DNA of 64,000 nucleotides, taken from contig NZ_NERV01000003.1 in assembly GCF_003063315.1 (NCBI RefSeq), positions 372,001 through 436,000 on the forward strand, read 5' to 3'. The notes under the pieces are model-generated. The model did no database searches. It had not been told where the DNA came from and saw nothing but the letters and a program-made list of their open reading frames with translations. Position numbers and translations under genes: made by a program. This DNA is from Limnohabitans sp. T6-5 (GTDB lineage: Bacteria; Pseudomonadota; Gammaproteobacteria; Burkholderiales; Burkholderiaceae_C). Positions 52,578 to 60,264 of this stretch are shown one piece after another (within the stretch, counting starts at the first letter, position 1; each line of letters opens with the position of its first letter).

Positions 52578-53408
52578 TCACCATTTGCCGGATGCGCCTC
52601 CGCCGCCAAAGCCTCCGCCACCGCCTCTGAAGCCCCCGCCCGGGCCGCCTCGTCCACCGAATCTAGCCCTGAGCAGCCCGCTGATGCCCAACACCGTGGT
52701 CATCATGGTGATGCCGCCAGCGACCAGGGCCATGGACAGCACGCCCAGCAGCAACCAAGTCAGCGTGCCGACAATGGCTGCGGTCATGATGGCCCCAGGA
52801 ATGCGGCCCAAGATGGCGCGCAAGACAAAGCCGAGCAGGGCGCCCGCCACAATGATCCAAGTGATGTCTCTGTAAGGATCGGTGGATTTACCCACCACTT
52901 TGGCGGGCAAGGGCTCGCCGTCGACGACGCGCATCATGCGCCGCATGCCGGCAGAGATGCCGCCTGCGTAGTCCTCTTGGCGAAAGTTGGGGGTGATGAT
53001 GTCTTCGATGATCCGTTTGCTGGTGGCATCGTTCAAGGCGCCTTCCAGCCCATAGCCCACTTCGATGCGCACGCTGTGATCGTCCTTGGCCACGACCAGA
53101 ATGGCGCCATCGTCCACATTTTTGCGACCCAGCTTCCACTGCTCGGCTACGCGCAGTGCATATTGCTCAATGGTTTCGGGTTGGGTGGTGGGCACCATCA
53201 AAACGGCCAGTTGACTGCCCTTGCGAGACTCGAATGCCGCCAGCGCCTGGTCGATCTTAGTGAGTTGCTCTGGGGTGAGGGTGTGGGTCAGGTCCATGAC
53301 GTGACCTGTCAGGGGTGGAACCGGCACCTGCGCATGCGCCGGCACAAGCCCGCCCACCAGCGCCCAGAGCACCAGCCCACACGAAAACACACGCCGCCAC
53401 ATGGTCAC
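52578..53408 (-). CDS. TPM-domain (YgcG-like) membrane protein
   Basis: The 276-residue protein has a signal peptide (about 1-27, ending AHAQ). The TPM/TLP18.3 domain (about 35-165) contains VMDLTHTLTPEQLTKIDQAL, QLAVLMVPTT and RIEVGYGLEGALNDATSKRII. A TM region lies at about 188-240, then a Gly-rich tail (FRGGGGGFGGGGASG). Proteins of this build pair with LemA across bacteria, as here: the ATGA overlap with lemA couples them. Exact role unknown, thought to be envelope-related. The 175-base gap to mutS shows no gene. Confidence 0.88.
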   Translation of the reverse strand: MTMWRRVFSCGLVLWALVGGLVPAHAQVPVPPLTGHVMDLTHTLTPEQLTKIDQALAAFESRKGSQLAVLMVPTTQPETIEQYALRVAEQWKLGRKNVDDGAILVVAKDDHSVRIEVGYGLEGALNDATSKRIIEDIITPNFRQEDYAGGISAGMRRMMRVVDGEPLPAKVVGKSTDPYRDITWIIVAGALLGFVLRAILGRIPGAIMTAAIVGTLTWLLLGVLSMALVAGGITMMTTVLGISGLLRARFGGRGGPGGGFRGGGGGFGGGGASGKW

Positions 53409-54049
53409 TGCACCGCGCTGGAGCTGGGGGCTTTGGGAGGCGGCGCGCTGCCACCGAAATGGACTTCGGGTGGTTTGGCCAAGGCTTGTTCGTTTTCCAC
53501 CGAAAAGTTGGGTTTTTCCTTGTAGCCCAGCACCATGGCCGTCAGGTTGGAGGGGAAGGAATGCACGGTGACGTTGTAGTTCTGCACGGCCTGGATGTAG
53601 CGGTTACGCGCCACAGCGATGCGGTTTTCGGTGCCTTCGAGTTGGGCTTGAAGGTCGATGAAGCCCTGGTTGGCACGCAAGGCGGGGTAGTTTTCTGACA
53701 CCACCAGCAAACGCGACAAGCTGTCTGACAGATCTTTTTGGGCTTGCTGGAATTTTTGAAAGGCTTGCGGGTCGTTCACCAGTTCGGGCGAGGCTTGTAT
53801 GGCGGTGGCTTTTGACCTGGCCTCCACCACCGCTTTCAAGGTGCCTTGCTCAAAGTCGGCCTGGCCTTTGACCACATTGACCAAATTGGGGATCAGGTCG
53901 GCCCGGCGCTGGTATTGGCTGAGCACCTCGGACCAGCTGGCTTTGACCCGCTCGTTGCTGCTTTGAAATTGGTTGTAGCCGCAACCGGACAGGCTCAAGG
54001 TGGCGAGCATCAGCAGCAGGGCGAGCCATCGGGGGAATGCATGTGTCAT
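53405..54049 (-). CDS. LemA-family lipoprotein
   Basis: The 214-residue protein has a lipobox LSLSGC (Cys about 23) and then the LemA helical domain: NERVKASWSEVLSQYQRRADLIPNLVNVVKGQADFE (about 33-68) and VSENYPALRANQGFIDLQAQLEGTENRI. It ends with a Pro-rich tail. LemA proteins are paired with TPM proteins, and the pair shares an overlap of 4 bases here (53408-53405). Its biochemical function is not established. Confidence 0.92.
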   Translation of the reverse strand: MTHAFPRWLALLLMLATLSLSGCGYNQFQSSNERVKASWSEVLSQYQRRADLIPNLVNVVKGQADFEQGTLKAVVEARSKATAIQASPELVNDPQAFQKFQQAQKDLSDSLSRLLVVSENYPALRANQGFIDLQAQLEGTENRIAVARNRYIQAVQNYNVTVHSFPSNLTAMVLGYKEKPNFSVENEQALAKPPEVHFGGSAPPPKAPSSSAVQ

Positions 54050-54217
54050 GGGGGCCTCAAAAAGTGAGTGGGGGCGGTTCCTGATCGCAACAGATGGGGC
54101 AGCCTAAACAGACAGGCGGGGTATCACTGTGCGGCAGCAGACACGGTCAGTCACAGTACAGACGAGGGTCAGGGGTGTTTCAACAATGGGTGTTCTCTCA
54201 ACCACTGAAAGAAACGC

Positions 54218-54868
54218 ATGAAAACAGACAAGCAATTGCAAACAGATGTCATGGCAGAACTCTCCTGGGATCCCTCCGTGAATGCGGCGCACATCGGTGT
54301 CGAAGTGGAGCAAGGTGTGGTCACTTTGTCGGGGCATGTTGAGAACCTGACTGAAAAGTGGAGCGCAGAGCGTGTGGTCAAGCGGGTCAGTGGTGTTCGC
54401 GCCGTGGCCTTTGATCTGGATGTGAAGTTGCCAGAAACCGATAAACGCAATGACACGGACATTGCCGTGGCGGCCATCAATATCCTGGAGTACGCCAGCT
54501 CGATTCCCAAGGGGGCGATTCAGGTGACCGCAGAAGATGGTGTGCTGACACTGCGCGGGGATGTGGCCTGGGACTATCAAAGGCAAACTGCGGAGTCCTT
54601 GCTCGAGGGGCTCAATGGGGTGCGCAATGTGATCAACCTGGTATCGGTCAAACCCAATGTGAGCCTGTCAGCCGTGAGGTCTGAAATCGAATCGGCCCTC
54701 AAGCGACGCGCATACCTGGATGCTCAGGAAATCCAGGTCACGGTGGAAGGTGATGTCATCACCCTCAGCGGCAAGGTGCACAGCTGGACAGAGAAAAATC
54801 TGGCCATCAATTCTGCCTGGGGCACACCGGGCGTGCGTTCAGTGGTGGACAAGCTGTCGTTCGTTTGA
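54218..54868 (+). CDS. triple BON-domain protein (OsmY-like)
   Basis: The 216-residue protein consists of three BON domains (about 3-70, 78-145, 150-216). Each has the GxVxLxGxV turn: GVVTLSGHVENLTEK, GVLTLRGDVAWDYQR and DVITLSGKVHSWTEK. BON proteins such as OsmY bind membranes or stabilise the envelope under stress. No signal peptide is visible, which is unusual for OsmY and suggests a cytoplasmic role. It lies at the head of a stress-related cluster with Hsp20 and a CBS protein. Start ATG at 54218. Confidence 0.88.
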   Translation: MKTDKQLQTDVMAELSWDPSVNAAHIGVEVEQGVVTLSGHVENLTEKWSAERVVKRVSGVRAVAFDLDVKLPETDKRNDTDIAVAAINILEYASSIPKGAIQVTAEDGVLTLRGDVAWDYQRQTAESLLEGLNGVRNVINLVSVKPNVSLSAVRSEIESALKRRAYLDAQEIQVTVEGDVITLSGKVHSWTEKNLAINSAWGTPGVRSVVDKLSFV

Positions 54869-54874
54869 CGCGAC

Positions 54875-55447
54875 TCAGGCCGAGGTGGGGCGTGACGGTT
54901 TCAACAACTCGATGTTGAAATCAGCCTCGTAGGGTGGCACATGGCATTCAATGATGTCGGCCGGGGCAATCGCCAGCTTGACGCCCACCACATCGGCATG
55001 CACAGGCAGCTGGGCCGTGCAACGGTCTGCCAGGCACACCACCCGGATGGTGGCGGGGTGCTTTTGCAACAGGTAGGGCACGACCTTCAGGATCGAGTGG
55101 CCGGTGTAGAACACATCATCAACCAGTAGCAAGGTGTAGCCCGTCAGGTCCAGGGCAGCATGTTGCGCCTGTTCGGTCAGCAGCGTGTCCGGATGCAGCA
55201 GGGTCAAATCGTCTGCATAGCGCTTGACCGACAGGTCCAGCCGCAGCGGGGGCTTCAGTCCGTGGGCGTTCACCATGCGTTGGGTCAGCAAATCGGCCAA
55301 GGGGGCGCCTCGGCGCAAGATGCCGACCACGGCCACGGGCGAGTTGCCGGGCAGCAGCGCCATGGCCTGGCTGGCCATGCGGTCAAGCACGGCATTCAAT
55401 TCGGTGGTGTCGTACAGACAGGTGCGCGAGGGGGGCAAAGAGGTCAT
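54875..55447 (-). CDS. phosphoribosyltransferase (PyrR-like)
   Basis: The 190-residue type I phosphoribosyltransferase has the PRPP-binding signature YTLLLVDDVFYTGHSI (about 105-120), an AVVGILRRGAPLADLL region (about 43-58) and a C-terminal DIIECHVPPYEADF hood. The layout is that of PyrR/uracil phosphoribosyltransferase proteins. In proteobacteria their regulatory role is unclear, so it may be just an enzyme. The ATG at 55447 is used; in-frame starts at 55495 and further upstream give longer N-termini. It is convergent with the BON gene and leaves only 6 bases between them. Confidence 0.8.
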   Translation of the reverse strand: MTSLPPSRTCLYDTTELNAVLDRMASQAMALLPGNSPVAVVGILRRGAPLADLLTQRMVNAHGLKPPLRLDLSVKRYADDLTLLHPDTLLTEQAQHAALDLTGYTLLLVDDVFYTGHSILKVVPYLLQKHPATIRVVCLADRCTAQLPVHADVVGVKLAIAPADIIECHVPPYEADFNIELLKPSRPTSA

Positions 55448-55911
55448 GCAAAGGGGTGCTCCAGCGATCAGGTTTGGTTGCAGAACCATGTCCATGCGCT
55501 CTTTACCCCTCTGGCCGGGTTCTTCAAGCCCGGTCATTACGTCCCTGGAAAGGCACAGCATGGTGTGTGTACCTGGATCGGATTGTTCGCCGGCTGTGTC
55601 AAGCGGTCTGTGTGGGGCAGCACCAACCGATGCGCCTTTTACCGGTTCCATCATGGGCCACAGATGAGTACGTCACGACGAAAGGCCGAACATGAAAAAA
55701 TTCAGATGGAAGAGCAGGTGAGCATCGAGATCAAGGGCTTGGGGCTCGGAGGTGGGGGATGTGTGAATTGATCAACAGACACGGGCGCTACCCAGTGCAA
55801 CAGTGCGCGCAGGGCGGTTATTTGGATACAGCCCCGTGTGCGATGCGGCATGCTTTCGCGCACCCCTGTCTTGCAGCATTTGCGCTGCCAATTCATTGGA
55901 TGGAGCACCCC
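55448..55911. other. 464-base gap between the phosphoribosyltransferase and hsp20 genes
   Basis: No convincing gene is seen. One short plus-strand ORF (55664-55771, 35 codons, charged then Gly-rich) has no clear ribosome site and is kept only as a possibility. In-frame extension of the hsp20 reading frame back to 55759 also exists but is not Hsp20-like. This stretch must hold the divergent promoters of both neighbours; I could not pick a confident sigma-32 match. Confidence 0.4.
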
Positions 55912-56346
55912 ATGAGCAACCTCGCACGTTTCAACCCTTTCAGCGAACTGCGCGACCCTTTCGTCGACGATTTTTTCAAAGGCTTTGCCTTGCGTCCTGT
56001 TTATCGGATGCTGGAAGGCGAGCCTCAAATGCGCCTGGATTTGACCGAAGACGATAACAATTTCTTCGTCAAAGCTGAGATTCCGGGTGTCAAAAAAGAA
56101 GACATCAAGGTGTCAGTCGAGGGCAACCAGGTTTCTTTGAGTGCAGAAGTCAAAAAGGAAATGGAAGAAAAAGAAGGGGCCAAGATCGTTCGCTCCGAGC
56201 GTTACTTCGGCAGCGTGTCACGCAGTTTCACGTTGGGTCAAACGGTGGACCAATCGGCAGCTTCGGCCAAATACGAAAACGGCATTTTGCATTTGACCTT
56301 GCCTAAAAAGCCCAGCGAACAAAGCCACGTTCTGAAAATTAGCTGA
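55912..56346 (+). CDS. Hsp20/alpha-crystallin small heat-shock protein
   Basis: The 144-residue protein has the alpha-crystallin domain (about 42-138): FVKAEIPGVKKEDIKVSVEG, RSERYFGSVSRSFTLG, YENGILHLTLPKK. The C-terminal LKIS is a short version of the I-x-I tail. Hsp20 holds unfolding proteins for refolding by DnaK/ClpB. The ATG at 55912 has GGAG 7 bases upstream and gives the SNLARFNPFSELRD N-arm. Part of the stress cluster with BON and CBS proteins. Confidence 0.94.
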   Translation: MSNLARFNPFSELRDPFVDDFFKGFALRPVYRMLEGEPQMRLDLTEDDNNFFVKAEIPGVKKEDIKVSVEGNQVSLSAEVKKEMEEKEGAKIVRSERYFGSVSRSFTLGQTVDQSAASAKYENGILHLTLPKKPSEQSHVLKIS

Positions 56347-56399
56347 TCTTGAAACCTGTGCAAGCCCCTCACCACCGTGGGGGCTGCCATGGCTGAGGC

Positions 56400-56561
56400 T
56401 CAAACCAGAATGCGGTGCTTGCCGATGAGGTTCACGCTGCTGGCTTGCTGGCCTTCGTCACCCACATCCTCTGCGTAATGCACCGGTGTGCCCACTTGCA
56501 GATGGTCCAAGTCTTCGCCGATCAGGCTGTTGCGGTGAAAGTACAACCAGCGGCCATCCAT
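56400..56561 (-). pseudogene. C-terminal remnant of a ribosome-hibernation (HPF/RaiA plus cold-shock-like) protein
   Basis: From an ATG at 56561 the minus strand codes for MDGRWLYFHRNSLIGEDLDH and on to GKHRILV with a TGA at 56402-56400 (53 codons). The G-R-x-L-Y-F-H-R-N-S pattern is like the cold-shock-type tail fused to HPF/RaiA proteins in Burkholderiales. Upstream, eight more matching codons (ending SPHIES) are cut off by an in-frame TGA, and no HPF domain follows. It is most likely the surviving 3' end of a deleted gene; a tiny functional protein cannot be excluded. Confidence 0.55.
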
Positions 56562-56794
56562 TGACTCAATGTGGGGTGAGCCGCATCAGAAGTCTGTGTC
56601 ATGGCGCACGCGGACCGGTCGGCCGGTGAGGGGGGGAGGCGCAAGATGGATGCTGGGCGCGTTCTGGGTGCGTGCGTTGGGACACTGATGTGCACAAAGC
56701 TGCTGTGCATGATCGAAGGACTTTTTCGGTCAGGTGCTTGTGGCGTGATCACATCACTTGGCGGAAAGTCATTTTCCTATTTCAAGGAGCCGTG

Positions 56795-57256
56795 ATGGGC
56801 AAACAACTGACAGCGGGCGACCTCTGCAAGCGCAAAGTTACCGTGGGGTACGAGCACACCAGTTTGATGGATGCGGCCCAAATGATGCGTGAAGAGCATG
56901 TGGGCTCTTTGGTGGTGATCGCCGATGAAGACGGAAAACGACTGGTGCGCGGCATGGTCACGGACAGAGACATCGTGATGGCGGTGGTTGCCACGGGCCT
57001 GGACCCCGAGCCTTTGCTTTTGGAGGACATCATGTCGGAGCGCTTGGTGAGCGCCAACGCCAGCGACTCGCTGACCGACTTGATCCGTTCCATGCGGGAG
57101 CATGGCGTGCGTCGTGTACCGGTGGTCGATGCGCAAGACGAATTGGTGGGCATGGTCACGATGGACGATGTGCTCAAGGTGCTGGCCCAGGAGTTGAGTT
57201 TGCTGGTGGGCACGATTGACCGAGGCATGCAGCATGAGCAGGTGCGCCGACAGTGA
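56795..57256 (+). CDS. CBS-domain pair protein
   Basis: The 153-residue protein has two CBS domains (about 10-75 and 80-140). VTVGYEHTSLMDAAQMMREEHVGSLVVI and RGMVTDRDIVMAVV form the first; LVSANASDSLTDLIRSMREHGVRRVPVVD and LVGMVTMDDVLKVL the second. Tandem CBS pairs bind AMP, ATP or similar and regulate partners. Stand-alone versions like this are common in stress gene clusters. The ATG at 56795 has AAGGAG 6 bases upstream. The 129 bases downstream contain no gene. Confidence 0.9.
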   Translation: MGKQLTAGDLCKRKVTVGYEHTSLMDAAQMMREEHVGSLVVIADEDGKRLVRGMVTDRDIVMAVVATGLDPEPLLLEDIMSERLVSANASDSLTDLIRSMREHGVRRVPVVDAQDELVGMVTMDDVLKVLAQELSLLVGTIDRGMQHEQVRRQ

Positions 57257-57385
57257 TTTGGGGCGATCAGATCATGCGCCCAGTGCTGCCTTGGCACCTT
57301 GGCACTGCGCCTGTCAGTTTGAGACCACCTGGCCTCTGTGAAGGCCGGGTGGGGCGGCGCAGGTCACCAGCGCATCAACGCAGGC

Positions 57386-58339
57386 TTAAAACGGCGCGTC
57401 CTGACCTGCCTGGCCGTCAGCTGCAGGTGGCTGGCTCTCCAGTCCTTCAGCTTCCGGGTCGTGGCTGTCCGAGGTGCGTTCACGGCTCAGGCGTTCGACC
57501 GCAGTGCGCACGGCAGCTTTGTCGCCAGCGTTGGCGAATTTGCTGAACTTGCCCAGGATGCCGACCAGCTGGCCGTAAATGCGCGGCGCACCGGCCAGGC
57601 ATTCTTTTTGTTCCAAAAAGTCGGACTCGCCAGTGAAGTTGCCGATCAGGCCACCGGCTTCGGTGACCAACAGTGAGCCTGCGGCCACATCCCAAGGCGA
57701 CAGGCCGGTTTCAAAGAAACCATCGGTAAAACCTGCGGCCACATAGGCCAGGTCCAGCGCGGCAGAACCGGGGCGGCGCAGGCCGGCGGTGCGTTGCATC
57801 ACGTCGCCCATCATGCGCAGGTACTGGTTGAAGTTGTCGCCCTTGCGGAAAGGGAAGCCTGTGGAAATGATGCATTCTTGCAGGCGAATGCGCTTGCTCA
57901 CGCGCAGGCGGCGGTCGTTCATGAACGCGCCACGGCCTTTGGTGGCGGTGAACAGGTCGTTGCGGGTGGGGTCGTAAATGACGGCTTGCTCGATCTTGCC
58001 GCGCACTTGCAGGGCAATGCTCACGCAATAAACAGGGAAGCCGTGGATGAAGTTGGTCGTGCCGTCCAGGGGGTCGATGATCCAGATGTGGTCAGCGAGC
58101 GGGTTGCCGTGCTGGCTGCCCGACTCTTCGGCCAGGATGCCGTGGTCGGGGTAGGCGGTCAGCAGGGTGTCGATGATGACTTTTTCACTCGCATGGTCGA
58201 TCTCGGTGACGAAGTCGTTGACTTGCTTTTGCGAGATGCGAACCGCTTCAACGTCGAGCGCGGCACGGTTGATGATGGCGCCAGCGGCGCGCGCAGCCTT
58301 GATGGCCACGTTGAGCATGGGGTGGAGATTGGACGACAT
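57386..58339 (-). CDS. suhB: inositol monophosphatase family protein (SuhB)
   Basis: The 317-residue protein is a lithium-sensitive Mg-phosphatase: EESG (metal site, about 67-70), [19 protein letters not shown] (about 82-100) and [14 protein letters not shown] (about 214-227). SuhB of E. coli is also a ribosomal RNA transcription factor, and this family member is the usual single copy. The last about 45 residues are a Ser/Glu/Pro/Gln-rich tail beyond the SuhB fold. The ATG at 58339 gives [10 protein letters not shown]; a longer form to 58372 is possible. Divergent from trmJ. Confidence 0.93.
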   Translation of the reverse strand: MSSNLHPMLNVAIKAARAAGAIINRAALDVEAVRISQKQVNDFVTEIDHASEKVIIDTLLTAYPDHGILAEESGSQHGNPLADHIWIIDPLDGTTNFIHGFPVYCVSIALQVRGKIEQAVIYDPTRNDLFTATKGRGAFMNDRRLRVSKRIRLQECIISTGFPFRKGDNFNQYLRMMGDVMQRTAGLRRPGSAALDLAYVAAGFTDGFFETGLSPWDVAAGSLLVTEAGGLIGNFTGESDFLEQKECLAGAPRIYGQLVGILGKFSKFANAGDKAAVRTAVERLSRERTSDSHDPEAEGLESQPPAADGQAGQDAPF

Positions 58340-58488
58340 AAATTGTGTGAAGAACGGGTGTAACGCACGCACGATCGCGGCGACAAGGGGCGCATTTTCT
58401 CATGAAAAGATCAAGTGCCCGTCATTTCGGCGTCATGAAGTGCCGTTGCGTTTGCAAGGTGGCTGGCCTCAGCGTGGACAATCGGGGC

Positions 58489-59220
58489 ATGAAAACCCGA
58501 TTCATCCTGATAGAAACCAGCCACGCTGGCAATGTGGGCGCTGCCGCCCGGGCCATGAAGGTCATGGGCTTTGACGAGCTGGTGTTGGTCAAGCCGCGCT
58601 GGGCCAATGTGCTGCGCAAGGAAGAAACCATTCAGCGCGCCAGCGGGGCCAATGATGTGCTCGACAAAGCCCGGGTGGTCGAGACGCTGGATGAAGCGCT
58701 CGATGGCGTGACCCATTTGTGCGCCACGGCCATGACGCCGCGTGATTTTGGCCCGCCCACCCGTTCGCCGCGTGAGCACTTTGCCGAGCTGACCCAACCC
58801 AATGCGCCCGAGCAGTCGGTGGCGTTCTTGTTTGGCTCCGAGCGCTTTGGCATGAAAAACGAAGACGTTTACCGCTGCCATGTGGCGCTGTCGATCCCCA
58901 CGAATCCGAAGTTCGGCTCGCTCAATCTGGGCTCGGCCATCCAGGTGGTGGCTTACGACTGGCGCGAGGCCTTGGGCGGCTTTCCGGTGCAGGACGTGAT
59001 TGAACCTGCCGACAAGGCCGATGCCCAGCAGGTGGCGGGTATGCTGACACATTGGGAACAGGCGCTGACCGACATCGGGTTTTTGGACCCTGCCGCGCCC
59101 AAAAAGCTCATGCCGCGCTTGAACCAGTTGTTCAACCGGGCCGACTTGAGTCCGGAAGAAATCCACATCCTGCGCGGGGTGGCCAAAGCCATGATCCAGA
59201 CGGCCAATGGCAAGCGATAG
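58489..59220 (+). CDS. trmJ: tRNA (Cm32/Um32) methyltransferase TrmJ
   Basis: This 243-residue SPOUT methyltransferase 2'-O-methylates position 32 of tRNA. Motifs are [20 protein letters not shown] (about 8-27), [20 protein letters not shown] (about 116-135) and [22 protein letters not shown] (the C-terminal trefoil-knot SAM site). The ATG at 58489 gives [15 protein letters not shown]; an in-frame frame back to 58402 has no match. It ends 11 bases before cysE on the same strand. Confidence 0.94.
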   Translation: MKTRFILIETSHAGNVGAAARAMKVMGFDELVLVKPRWANVLRKEETIQRASGANDVLDKARVVETLDEALDGVTHLCATAMTPRDFGPPTRSPREHFAELTQPNAPEQSVAFLFGSERFGMKNEDVYRCHVALSIPTNPKFGSLNLGSAIQVVAYDWREALGGFPVQDVIEPADKADAQQVAGMLTHWEQALTDIGFLDPAAPKKLMPRLNQLFNRADLSPEEIHILRGVAKAMIQTANGKR

Positions 59221-59231
59221 ACTCGGGGCCT

Positions 59232-59999
59232 ATGTTTTCTCGCCTTCGCTCCGACATCCAATGCATCCTTGACCGGGACCCCGCCGCCCGCACCGCTTGG
59301 GAGGTTTTGACCTGTTACCCGGGTTTGCATGCTTTGGTGCTGCACCGCCGGGCGCACTGGTGCTGGAACCATGGCTTCAAATGGCTGGGGCGCTTCATCT
59401 CGCATGTGGCGCGTGGCTTGACCGGCATCGAAATCCACCCCGGGGCCAAGATCGGTGAGCGGGTGTTTTTTGACCATGCCATGGGTGTGGTGGTGGGTGA
59501 GACCGCCGAAATTGGCGATGGTTGCACGATTTACCAGGGCGTGACTTTGGGCGGCACATCGCTGTACAAAGGCGCCAAACGCCACCCCACGCTGGGCAAA
59601 GACGTGGTGGTGAGCGCCGGGGCCAAAGTTTTGGGTGGCTTTGAGGTCGGTGACGGCGCCAAGATCGGCAGCAATGCGGTAGTCATCAAGCCCGTGCCTG
59701 CCGGGGCGACGGCAGTCGGCATTCCGGCGCGCATCATCCCGTCCAAGGCGGGGGAGAGCGCTGATGTGTCGAGCACCGACCGCAAGTTCACGGCCTACGG
59801 CATCACGCAAGACGATGACCCGGTGAGCCAAGCCTTGCGCGGGCTGATCGACAATGCGGCCGGGCAAGAACACCAAATCGCCATGATCTGGAAAGCCCTG
59901 GAGCAGCTGTGTGCCCAGCAGCAAATGCCCATGCCAGGCGATGCCGCCACCAGCGAGAGCTTTGAGGCGGACAAGCTCAATCGTTTGCTGGACAAGTAG
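59232..59999 (+). CDS. cysE: serine O-acetyltransferase CysE
   Basis: CysE makes O-acetylserine from serine and acetyl-CoA, the first step of cysteine synthesis. The 255-residue protein has the short N-terminal helical domain ([19 protein letters not shown]) and the left-handed beta-helix. Key motifs are [32 protein letters not shown] and [13 protein letters not shown]. It is the short SAT type without a large N-domain, with an extra about 60-residue C-tail. Start ATG at 59232, 12 bases after the trmJ stop, so the two are likely co-transcribed. Confidence 0.94.
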   Translation: MFSRLRSDIQCILDRDPAARTAWEVLTCYPGLHALVLHRRAHWCWNHGFKWLGRFISHVARGLTGIEIHPGAKIGERVFFDHAMGVVVGETAEIGDGCTIYQGVTLGGTSLYKGAKRHPTLGKDVVVSAGAKVLGGFEVGDGAKIGSNAVVIKPVPAGATAVGIPARIIPSKAGESADVSSTDRKFTAYGITQDDDPVSQALRGLIDNAAGQEHQIAMIWKALEQLCAQQQMPMPGDAATSESFEADKLNRLLDK

Positions 60000-60062
60000 C
60001 CTGCCGTTGGCAGCTTATGGATTCGGCGCGCTGAGGTTTGAAATTTTTGCACCGTCAAGATG

Positions 60063-60219
60063 GAGGTCGGTAGCTTCAGCTCCGACGTTGTGGGCTCCGG
60101 CTCAGGCCCATGTCGGCTCTGTTGCCGCCGACCTATAAATGCCGCTCCTCCCGTAGGTCGGTAGCTTCAGCTCCGACGTTGCTGTCTTCGTTACAGGCCC
60201 CTGAAGCCGCCGACCTACA
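60063..60219. repeat. REP cluster (AGCT/AGCT variant) after cysE
   Basis: Elements at 60063-60088 (+), 60111-60136 (-; arms less complete), 60153-60179 (+) and 60200-60219 (-; partial). Plus copies have inner arms AGCT/AGCT around a two-base TC loop, a variant not seen elsewhere in the window. They fill the gap between the convergent cysE and dnaG genes. Confidence 0.8.
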
Positions 60220-60264
60220 AACCTTTGACCATTGACGACTTCACAGGGCTGGATCCAGCAGGGC

